A stretch of DNA of 64,000 bases. It comes from Telopea speciosissima. Lineage: Eukaryota; Streptophyta; Magnoliopsida; Proteales; Proteaceae. Under the pieces are notes generated by a model. The model was not told the DNA's origin and did no database searches. It saw only the letters and a list, made by a program, of their open reading frames with translations. This document shows, piece by piece, positions 24,101-35,465 of the stretch. Within the stretch, counting starts at the first letter, position 1. Every line of letters starts with the position of its first letter. Where the stretch lies: positions 9,869,568 through 9,933,567 of the forward strand of contig NC_057925.1 of assembly GCF_018873765.1 (NCBI RefSeq), written 5' to 3'. Position numbers and translations under genes: made by a program.

Positions 24101-27100
24101 ACTCGTCCAATGTGGTAAAATATATGTTTTATGCCCTAAGATTTCACACATAAATGTGCTCATCAGATTCCCCACACTTGAACATTACTTGTCCTCAAGT
24201 AAACAAAAGAAAAACTAACCTAGAATGCAAAATCCTAACTCACTTTCGTAGGAATCACGGTTGCACTTAGCATGTGCAACAAGCCTTAAACCCCTACGTT
24301 ACCCCTAGTGGATGAGTTTTGTCTCATGGGTGTTTGCAGTGAATATACACCCAAAATTCAATTGTAAATGAATGCTGCAAATTTTAATCATGGCATAAGT
24401 AGGACAGTGCACATAATCCCAAAAGTGTTCAACTAAAGATCAAGGAGCCAAAGGTTCCCCTACACTTGAATTTTATCACCCCACATCAATTCAAGTAACA
24501 AGCATGCATTAAGTTCAAGGGATCTCCTCATATTTTCTGAACACTACTCACCTTCAAGTAAACCCCCATAGCATCGATGGAACCAAAGACTTAGGCATTG
24601 AGTAATGTTGACCATACTTTTTTTTTTTCCAGGCATTAAGGCAAAAGTTTTTTTCTTTCTCAACCACAAACTCTATTTCTACTCCACTCACTTCTCTCGA
24701 ATGACATGGTGGAGCATACACTGACACCCAAATACTTGGTAGTTTCACTTTTTGCATATATCCATAAGACATTGAGACATTGATGCAAGAGTTTTTTTTT
24801 TTGAGTTTCCTTCCAAGGAATTTCGATCAAGTCACCCCGCTTCATGAGGCACGATGCCCTGTCTAGTCCCAAGGAATTCCACTTTCTTTTCTGTTCCTTT
24901 TTTTTTTTTTTTTCATTCACTTCCACTTTCATGGCTTGCCTTGGCACAAAACAAATTGGTCTCAACTACTAGCCAAAAGATCAAAGAGTCCATAAAACAC
25001 ATAGACGAATCTAGCCATCAAATGAAATAACGCTCATATTTTTCAATTCAATCCCTCTCACCGGATACAAACCAATTACCGTCCTTGAAAAGGATTTTTT
25101 ATTATTTCGCATGCTAGGGACACCTAATTCCCTCTTTCTCTCGCTTTGCAATCAAAGAGACATATGCACAAAACCAAACTATTGTCACAATCAAAATTCA
25201 CCAATTAAGCCTAACACCCCCACTTAATTCATGCAGTGTCCTCAATGCATGCATAAAAAAAAAAAAAGGACAAGGGAGGAGATGAAGGAGCTTACAGGAT
25301 ATAATAAAAAAGAGGGTCATGAAGAATGATGAGTCTCTACAAAAGTGCTAGGGCAAGCAACAAAAATCTCAATCCATGACCAATAAATGGAGAAATAGCT
25401 TGGACCAGAAAACACTCGACCATGAATTTTAGTAAACGAGAAATAATATAAAAGTTAAGCACAACCAGAAATATCCAATAGAAAAAACTGTCCTCATGGG
25501 ACGGTGGAAAATGAAGGCACTAAAACTCGGACCATAAATCCTTCCCTTCTCTTCCATTTGCAATGTAGAATACCGTCATTCTTTGAAAAATCAACCAAGA
25601 ACGGATCACAATAAGCATAAAAAGGATTATGAATAACCTCATCTAAATAATCATCAAAAATTGGAGGTTTACTCAAATCAATCCTACAATATAACTATCG
25701 GCTATTTACATAACTTGGTTTGCCAAATAAGGATCATGGGAATATGCTTGAAAGGCATTATGACTAACATTGTCCTCCTCAATAAAATCGTCAAACCTAG
25801 AAGGTTTGGACAAATCAACATGTGAGACAATGAAATCCTCAAAATGACAATTATCTAAGTTTTCCAAAGAGAGAGGGAGATCGAATTTCCTGGCTTTCTA
25901 TGTTATCATGAAAATCGGATTCTAAATCAATAAATTCACTAGGCTCACTAAAATCAGAAATTTCAGGGAAAGGTGGACTTCCCAGGTAGCTCATCAAACC
26001 TCGCTTCACTAATATCTTTAGGAGACTCAATCTCAACAAATAAATTGTCATGAAAAGCATCTTGTTGGGAGTGACTCTCATTAACCTCAAATTGGGGTGG
26101 TGGACTTTCAATATCATTAAACGGGGATGGGGCGGTTCATTCACGAACGGGAATCGGTAGCATAGACTAGGTTCAGGCTGACTAGGTAATGTACCCGTTT
26201 CCTCCTCTTGCACCATGGTTATCGATTGAGAGAGTTGCTTCTCTATGGCATTTTGGCCTGTTGTGAGAAGGTCTATGTATTTCTCAAGCTCATTCATCCG
26301 GCCTCCTCACCCATGTTTTGAAACTCAAGGGGTTGGTGATATGGTTCAAGGAGAGGTGACACATTGAGATTTAATGGAGGGTTGGGCATTGGAGGACCAA
26401 TGACCATGATATTGGAAATTGGGTGGTCGAGCTTGGTTATTCCATTGATCCCACAAAAATCGGGATGATCACTCCACCCCGATTGTAAGTGCCAAAAGAA
26501 TTGTATTGAAATTGAGAACTCACATTCTCATCACCATAGCTACCCCCATAAAGATTAGGGCATCCTTCCATAACATGGATTATGCGGGAAGTGACCAATC
26601 AAAATTTCCGAAAGCCTATAGTTGGGTTGGGGAGCAAAATTGTATCTTGGGGTGGTGCAAAATTGTTCTCTCTCTCACTACTTTTGGCTTCCCTAACCTG
26701 TTTAAACATTTCCTCCAAAATCATGGTTGCCTTAGCATAGGTCCATCTTTCCCCAAAGTCTTATTTGGAAGTGTATCTCCCATTATTCTAAATTAACCAC
26801 CTATCCCAAATTGAGGTCTCCATAAAAAAAGTTTAAAGAAAAATAAAAGACTAGAAAAAAAAATACTAAAAACAAGAGGGAGCCCAAGGTAGATAGTGCA
26901 TCTATCCCCTAGAATCGAAACAATGGTTCCAAAGTCAAAGGTTGCCATATAGGTTGACACAAGGGAACCCGTATAGTCTTCACGAGCCACCTACGGGCGA
27001 CTCCAAATGGATTGATGTAGGGTGGAGGACTACTATACGTTTATGTTTCCAACGCTCACTATGTCGCTTTCTGTTATCAAGAGTGGTCACCTCCAAAGAT

Positions 27101-30100
27101 AAGTCACATGCCAATCCAAACCACCCAACGAATCAAGGGGCACCAAGATTGGCTGAGTTTGGGCATATGAAGGACTTTAGATTGGGCGCACACTATTGAA
27201 ACGAGTAAAAGAAACAAGAGGAGGTTTTCAAAATTTTTTTTAAAGAAAGAGGAGAAAGAGAAGAAACTAAAGCACTTCAAATTACTTAAAATCAAAAGAA
27301 TAAAGTGGTCAATAATCTCCTAAACGGCGCAAAAACTTGTTTGAGTTAAAATAATACCGCAGCGTCTGTGTCAATCGTAGCTACGGGTCGAACACGAGGA
27401 GATATACGCCACTCTATTTAACTAACTTAAAAGTAATGCAAAGTGAACCAAATTAAAGTGTTAAATTAAACTAATTAAATTAATAAAAATTAATGCATCC
27501 TAACTCATAAGCATCTAACAAAATTAAGGGATTAAATTGGCATCCTAACACATGAGCATCTAACCTATCGACTAACGCAAATTGAAAGGAATAAAAAACA
27601 GCCACACATAATAACCACATAAAAGGAATAAGGAAATAAAAGTGCATCCACAAACCACAACCATATAAAAAAATAAAAGAAATAGAGGGAGAAGAAGAAG
27701 AAGATAGAGAGAGATAGAGGAAAGGGAGAATGAGATTAAGGGTTTAGAGAATGAGATACCTTGATGTGCTTGAATACTTGAATAAACTCACCATGGCTTC
27801 CTCTTCTAAATCTCCATGTCTTGTCATCAACATAGGAACTTAGACTAGGAAGCTTTAAACTACAACTATTACAACCATTAAACTAGACTTATGAAATCAA
27901 AACTAAGAACTTAAGCCAAAAATAGGAAAAGAAGAGAAAATTTCACTAAGTGAATGAAGTAAAAATTACACTAAAAAGCTGAATTAAAATTGAACTAGAA
28001 ACTAACTAAAAACTTAACTAAAAAACTACTTACTTCTTACAACCCGGAGGGCAAGGGGTATTTATAAGGGGAAGAGAGGAGAAGAGAGAAGAGGGAAGTG
28101 TAGGAGAAATATTCCCTAAGAAAAGAGAATATTCTCTTCTCATTCCTCTTTTACAATGCCTTGAATCCTAAGAAAAAGAAAAAAATAGAAAGAAGAAGAA
28201 GATAAGATTGTTTACATAGACCTTCTATTTCTAAAAAATAAACTCCAATTCTAACAAGTGCTTCCTTTTCTTTGTAGATATCTTCTCCAAGCAATAAAAT
28301 CAAAGCATCTTTGATTTTTTAACTTTCCATAGGTGAGAGAATATCTTTCAAAATAAATCTATCCCAAGTAGAATTTCGAAGTGCCCTTGAGAAGTCGGAG
28401 GAGAGAGAGAGTAAGGGTGATGACTAGGATTCCTTCAAGAATAAATAAAATACCCATTCTGTCCTTCAGAAAACGTGGAGCATGGGGTGCTTATATAGGC
28501 CTCACCATTGTGTTCCTTGCGAAAAATCACCCAAAATAGACCCAAATTTCGTCCAATTTGGAGTTCGGGAGCCCAAGATATCTCAAGTTGAAGTTGGACT
28601 GTCCGAGCCCTCCAAATGGAATCTTTTGGGTACAAGAAATATAACTTCTGGTTATTGCGTTAAGACCCCTGGCATCTGAACTTTTGCTTCATTTTGTCCC
28701 TGTCCGACTGTCAATAATTACAAATAAACCCTTACGGACCATTTTCACACTTCCGTTATGGAAACGGCCGTAACTTCTTCGTTCAACTCGGAATCAAGTG
28801 CCGTTTGAACCATTGCGAAGCTAACTCGATAGACTCGCGATCCAAGCCATTAACACCTCTAAACAGCTTAAAAACATTTCCTTAGCATCATCTCCTCCAT
28901 TTTCACAAGAATTCACCTAAAACGAAAAGCCAAGAAAGCACCGAGTAACTCATCCAATGTGGTAAAATATATGTTTTATGCTCCTAAGATTTCACACACA
29001 TAAATGTGCTCATGTAGTGACGCTGCTAAGGTCTTGCTCCAAAAACGAATCCACTCGTGAAACGGGGTGACAACACTATTTCAGAGTACTCTCTCCTTAG
29101 CTTGGAAGCGTATGATCATTGAGACCTTCATTTGACTAACCTGAAGGATGAAGCCAAGTGTATCTCGACTCTTGAAAAAGAGCGTGTCTTCTCTTTGCTT
29201 AGTGGTTTGAACTACGACTATAGGCAGTTAGACTCATTGTTGGGCCGGTCTCCCTTCCCCGGTCTCCCCTTCCCTCTCTTAGTGAAGTTTGTAGTTACTT
29301 ACAGAGTGAAGAGACCAGGCGACTTACTATGGCACCACCACCAGTACCATCTGAGAGGTCAGCCCTCAATTCTAGTTTTGTTCGAGACACCCGTGGAGGT
29401 GGTAGAGGCCCAAGGCCTAACCGTGAGGAAGCTAGTACTGTGGAGACAGTTGGTGCCAATGGAGTTGGGCGAGACAGATTTAAATGTAATCATTGTGGTC
29501 GTACTGGACACACCAAGGATAGGTGTTGGTCTCTCCATGGTCGTCCTCTGGTATGCGTGGTCGTGGTGGCCGTAGAGGGGAGCTCGGGCTCATTCCGCGA
29601 CGGCAATCGATGCGATGCCCCACAGGATGACTCCACCTTTATGGATGCAGTGGTTCGCAGGGTGTGTCACAGTTGAGCACATCTTCTACATCTAGTATGG
29701 TTGGATCCTCATCATCCTCAGCTTTGCAGGTCTCCACCTCAGCTTCCACTGCCGCCCAGTCTTGGGTCATTGACTTGGGTGCCACAGACCACATGACTGG
29801 TGCGTCTCAGTATTATGATTCCTATACCATTTGTTCTGGTAAGGACAAGGTTAGGGTAGCTGATGGCTCCCTTTCCTCCATATCTGGTAAGGGTAATATC
29901 CCTATGACATCATCTATTTCACTCTCTTCTGTTCTTCATGTCCCTAACCTTACTCGAATCTTCTATCCGTGAGTCATCGACTAAATCTCTCAACTCTGTG
30001 TCACATTTTTTCCTTCTCATTGTCTTTTTCGGATTTGGTGACGAAGAGGATTATTGGTAGTGGACGTGAGGAGAAAGGCCTCTACTTTTTTGATCCATTT

Positions 30101-33100
30101 TTGCCCACTCATTCCTCTGTGTGGCGAAACGATAGTAGTTCTGTGGATTTCGTTATGTTATGGCATCGCCGTCTTAGCCATCCATCTTTTGTTGTAATGA
30201 GGAAACAGATTGCCTCACTTATTTTCATCTATTGCCTCTTCTCATGTTTTTCAATGTGAAACCTGTATGTTTGCTAAACATTGTAGGCCTTCATATCCTT
30301 ATCATGGTAATAGAACTGTTGCTCCTTTTCATATTGTGCATACTGATGTGTGGAGTCCTTCTCCTACTACTTCTTTATTTGGTTATCGTTACTTTGTGTC
30401 ATTTATTGATGATTTTTCCCGTGCCACATGGACTGTACTTTTGAAGCATAAGAGTGATGTTTGTGATGCCTTTCAAAATTTTTACCAAATGATTCTTACC
30501 CAATTTGAGACCCGTATCAAAATTGTGCGTTCTGATAAAGGGGGAGAGTACATGTTTGGTGACCTTCAAGCCTTCTTTACTACTCATGGCATTATCCATC
30601 AGCTAGTGTGTGTTGACACACCCCAACAAAAGAGGGTTGCTGAGAGGAAAAATCGCCATCTCCTAGAGGTCACCTGTAGTCTCTTGCTGAGCATGCATGT
30701 CCCCAAGACCTTCTGGTCTGCGGCTCTTCTAACCGCCTCCTTTCTCATCAATCGTATGCCTACCAAGCTTCTTAACTACAAATCTCCCTTGGACATCTTA
30801 TCTCTCAAGGCCTTTGTCTTTTCTCTTCCTCCTAGAGTCTTTGGTTGTGTTTGTTATGTGCATGTTAACAAATCTGCTCGCACTAAACTTGATCCCAAAG
30901 CTCTTAACTTTCTCTTTCTTGGGTACACTTCTACTACCAAGGGGTACAAGTGTTATCATCCTTCTTCCCACCGAAGTTTCATTTCCAAGGATGTTACCTT
31001 CCTTGAATCTGTCCCTTTCTTTGTTCCTTCTCAACATCCTCTTCAGGGGGAGAATTGTGGGAGTGAACAGGCTACTGATGATTTCTTCCTTTCTCCTCTA
31101 CCTACATCTCCTTTTCTGCTTGACATTGGAAAACACAGGACTGTAGATGTGGTTGAGATTAATGATCAACCAGGGGGGAATACAGATTTGGTTGTTGAAA
31201 GTGGTTCTGGTAAGGAGAAGGATTACCACATTACATACAAAAAAGGTGAAGGCTTACATAATACAAGAAAGAAGACCTATTAAGAGTCCTCTTCAGATCC
31301 AGATCCACATCCTGAGATTCATCCTTCTCAATCAGGTGACATTTCTTCTCCTCCATCTGATTTGGACCTTCCTATTGCTATTAGGAAAGGGAAAAGAACT
31401 TGTACTAATCCTATATCCCAGTTTGTTTCCTATGATGCAATTTCTCCTACAGGCCTTGCCTTTATTACTGCTCTCTCTACTGCTTCCATTCCCAAGAATG
31501 TCATTGATGCTATGTTTGACCCAAAGTGGAGCCAAGCCATGTCTGAGGAGATGATGGCACTTGAGAAGAATGGTACTTGGCAACTTGTTGACCTTCCCAA
31601 GGGACGTGTCCCAGTTAGATGCAGATGGGTCTATACAATCAAGTATAAATCCGATGGTAGTATTGAGAGATATAAAGCAAGGTTGGTAGCCAAGGGGTAC
31701 AACCAAGTCTATGGAACTGATTACCAGGAGACATTTGCCCCTGTGGCCAAGCATAACTCCATAAGAGTTCTTTTATCCTTAGCTACCAACAAAGATTGGC
31801 CTTTATATCAGTTGGATGTGAAGAATGCCTTCCTTCATGGTGATTTGGAAGAGGAAGTGTACATGCAAACTCCGCTAGGCTTCAAGATGCCCTCAGCTGA
31901 AGGGAAAGTGTGTCTCCTTAAGAAGGCTCTATATGGTCTCAAACAGTCACCAAAGGCATGGTTTGAGCGCTTCCGACAGGCCATTCTGAAGAATGGATAT
32001 TCCCAGAGCCAAGCTGATCATACTCTCTTTACCAAGCGGAGTAATGGTACTATCACAGCTCTCATTGTCTATGTTGATGATATCGTGGTCACCGGAGATG
32101 ATACAGCTGAGATAGGTAAATTGAAGAGCTACCTGGCACAGCAATTTGAGATCAAAGATCTGGGTCCCTTGAAGAGCATCTTAGGAATAGAAGTATCAAG
32201 GACCAAGAAAGGGATCAACATATGTCAGAGGAGGTTTATTCTTGACCTATTGACAAAGACAGGGATGTTAGGCTGCAAACCAGCTAGCTCTCCTATTGAG
32301 TAGAATCACAAACTAAGAGAGGATTGTGGTCCCTCTCTTGTTGATGCAGGGAAGTATCAAAGGCTAGTGGGGAAACTTATCTATCTCTCTATGACTCGGC
32401 CAGATATCTCTTATGCAGTGGGAGTTGTCAGGCCATTCATGCATGCTCCCAAGAGTGGCCATTTGGATGTTGTGTATCGCATTCTAAGGTATTTGAAGTC
32501 CTCTCCAGGGAAAGGACTGTTGTATGCAAGGCACAACCACTTGAGAATGGAAGGTTTCACAGATGCCGATTGGGTTGGTTCCATTACAGACATGAGATCT
32601 ACCTCCGGCTATTGCACTTTTGTGGGAGGTAACTTAGTCATATGGAGGAGCAAGAAACAGCATGTTGTGGCCAGATCTAGTGCCGAGGCAGAATTTAGAG
32701 CTATGGCACATGGAGTGTGTAAGCTCATCTGGCTGAAAAGACTTGTTCAAGACCTGGGGTTTGACACTGAAGGGCCCATGAGACTGTACTGTGACAACAA
32801 GGCTGCCATCAGTATTGCCCACAACCCTATGCAACATGACCGGACTAAGCACATTGAGGTTGATAGGCATTTCATCAAGGAGAAGATAGACTCTGGCTGT
32901 ATTTGTACTCCTTTTGTGAAGACTGGTGATCAGTTGGCAGATATCTTCACCAAAGCTCTTGGCTCTCCTCAGCATAGTTGTCACGGCGTCACGGCGATCC
33001 AAGTCGGTGGAGGGGTGTCACGTCGATATATCGACATGTCGTCCGCCATGGCGTTGCCATGGCGAGCATGTCGACCATGTTTTATTTTTTATTTTCTCTA

Positions 33101-35421
33101 TTTTTAATGTGTTAATAGATGTATACTCAAGCCATGTTTTATTTTTTCTCTATTGTTTCTCAAGTTTTAAGAAGAAAATTCAGAAATCGAAGAAGAAATC
33201 GAAGAGGGAAAGAAGAAATCGAAAGAAATCGAAGAGGGAAAGAAGACAGGAAGAAGAAATCGAAGAAGAAATCGAAAGAAATTGAAGAGGGAAAGAAGAA
33301 ATCGAAGAGGGAAGAAGAAATCAAGACAGGAAGAAGAAATCGAAGAGGGAAAGAGAGTCGGAGGAAGAAATCAAAGAGGGTCGCCATGGCGTAGGTCGCC
33401 ATGCAGCCCTCTCCGGCGCCAGACGCCATGGCGTCGCCATGGCGACGCCATGACAACTATGCTCCTCAGTTTAGTTCCTTCCTAAGCAAGCTGGGAATGC
33501 ATGATATATATTCTCCAGCTTGAGGGGGAGTGTTAGAAGTCATGTAATAGGGGTAGTTTAGGAATTAGTTCTATCACTAGTTCCTTATTATGTAATTCTT
33601 CTTTATTTCTTTATTTCCCTTTTACCTCCCTAGGGAGGTGGATGTAATTCCATATTAGTTGTGATTAATGAATATATGGTGAATGGAGAAGTCTCTCTAT
33701 TCACAATCGATTACAGCCCAAACACTCTCTTCTCTTGCTATCTTCTTCCTCCTCCAATCTCTTCCTTCTCCCTTCTTATTTCCTAAACCTAGAATCTAAC
33801 TTCAGTATCAATTGTGCTTCTGGATTTTTGAAGGCAACAAAGCACTTCAAGGAAGAACTGGAAATTGTTTAAAATCTTAATGCCCATTCCTTGACTTGAT
33901 ATTGTTATAGAAACTCTTTTATATGTAACCTTTCTAGTTGTCTTAAAGGTTTGTGGGATAAGTGTCATACATTAAAATGAGACGACTACATTTTCTTCGG
34001 ATAGAAGATCTTTTTTGTTAGTATCAGAAAAAAGAAGATACTATTTGTTTTCAGATATTTGCAATCAAAGTTATCTGCATTGTCTGGGTCTGGGCTCTCA
34101 ATCCTGGAAATGACTTCTATTCTCAATTGCCCATTTGCTTGTATGCTGTCTCTGGCATACTTGAGTATATTCATGCAATTTTCTGTAGCACATATCTTGA
34201 TGCATATTTAATAGACTGTTTTTTTATTGCTTACACTTATTGTATTCTTTCTCCCTTTCTCTTGTAACTTTGATTATTTATTTAGAATCCCATTATAAAG
34301 TAAAAGATTTCTTGTTTATTTTGGGGATTGATACTCTTTACTTACCCTGTGTTTTTTGCATACAGAGGCAACAATCTGAGGAGGTGAATATTCTGAAAGA
34401 TGAAATTGCAAAGCTACGAATGATACACCTGTATGTGCTTTAAAGTTGTATCTGGTGGTATTCTTTCATTTTCTTTGGGAACATATATTGAAATATTTGT
34501 GTTTTACATCGTTCTTATTATTCATCTTCTGTAGGCAGATGATGGGCAAAGAACTGAATGGCTTGAGCTTAAAAGAATTGCAGCACCTGGAGCATCAATT
34601 AAGTGAAGGGGTATCATCTGTGAAGATGAGAAAGGTACTGGAAAATCTAAGAATTGGCACTTCCATAACTTGCATGAAGTTTAGTCAAGACTTTCTGCAA
34701 GAAGCAGATGGGTTGTCAATGAGCTGGTCTGGGGTAGGCCGAAGCCTGGCCTGGGCCCAAGAGAAGCTCACAATTTTGGGCTGAAGCCTAGCATGTGAAT
34801 AGTTTTGTAACCCCACGCTTGCTCAGTAAGCAAACTCGACAAGCTAGGCTTGGGTCTTAATTGGACCAGGCCCAAGTTGATTTTTTTTTTAATGGGCTGT
34901 ACCCAGTTAAAGTCCTGCTTCCATGGGTTTCTGGGAGGGGTGCACTGGATTCAGTTCTAACATTCAGCACTTTCAGGATGGAGTGGCTTCCTTCAGACTC
35001 AAATTTGAATCTTCTCACTAGCAGATATTTTTTTTTTCCTGTTTGTTTTTTGTTTTGGTATTAGAATTCTACGCATAAGGAACATTTTTTTTGGTAGTAT
35101 CTATTCATTTCTCTTTTAAATTATTAATATAGGACTTACATGCATATAAATACGTTATTAATTATGTATACAAGTGTTGAAGTTTAAGTCAGGCCAGCCT
35201 GGTTCATTGAAAGCACTAGAAGCCGAATTATGACATCCTTCACTTCGACACCATTGCAAACATGTTGTTTCATGACCTTCACTGGAAATTCTAATGTTTC
35301 AGGAGCAATTACTATTGGAACAGCTTGAAAAATCGAGGTTAAAGGTACAATCTATTGCTATACTTATTTGGAATTTTATTGGGTTGATACAGTGTTTTCC
35401 TTTTGAGCATGTATGTATCCA

Positions 35422-35465
<44 letters not shown>

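Larger units (their letters stand above)
23754..29013 (-). mobile_element. Nested non-autonomous LTR element (LARD-like) in Copia gag
   Basis: Direct repeats of about 410 bp, 23754-24165 and 28604-29013, bound 4.4 kb without pol. On the minus strand a purine tract (GTGTGGGGAATC, about 24166-24177) precedes the left repeat, so the element runs right to left. A TTTTTGCGCCGTT word near 27330-27345 resembles the primer region of Tat/Ogre-type Gypsy elements. The right LTR continues leftward past 28604 with a TATA box at 28491-28497, while the left copy lacks that part. A gag-like remnant lies at 25851-26297. No target duplication remains. Confidence 0.65.
23418..33522 (+). pseudogene. Copia gag-pol polyprotein, broken
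   Basis: The gag starts at ATG 23418 (UBN2-type: [18 protein letters not shown]). A zinc knuckle [14 protein letters not shown] is at 29485-29526. The protease site reads DLGA (29772) instead of DSGA. Integrase has the His/Cys region ([19 protein letters not shown]) and catalytic blocks VHTDVW, SDKGGEY and ERKNRH. Reverse transcriptase has YVDD (32070-32081), and RNase H ends with the KHIEVDRHF region. Breaks seen: an in-frame TAG after VMT near 23682, a nested LTR element, several frame changes at 29.1-30.2 kb, in-frame stops at 31281 and 32301, and a MITE at 32973-33461 before the last pol codons. It cannot make a working polyprotein. Confidence 0.9.
22273..33800 (+). mobile_element. Copia LTR retrotransposon in AGL15 intron 2
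   Basis: Two similar LTRs (22273-22541 and 33531-33800) are flanked by TTCAGT on both sides (22267-22272, 33801-33806); only five of those six bases need be the true duplication. The primer site TGGTATCAGAGC (22543-22554) matches initiator tRNA-Met, and the polypurine tract TTGAGGGGGAG (33520-33530) abuts the 3' LTR. It lies in the same orientation as AGL15. The LTRs differ by about three substitutions plus two small length changes, which points to a fairly young insertion. The host intron sequence joins cleanly across the target site. The element is itself interrupted at 23754-29013 and 32973-33461. Confidence 0.95.

Noticed and set aside
33170..33380. CRISPR-like array
   Set aside because: Units are irregular, without unique spacers, and lie in a plant MITE.
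32926..33485. Lys/Arg/Glu-rich frames after Copia RNase H as a new gene
   Set aside because: They cross the MITE ends and come from a GA-rich tandem repeat.
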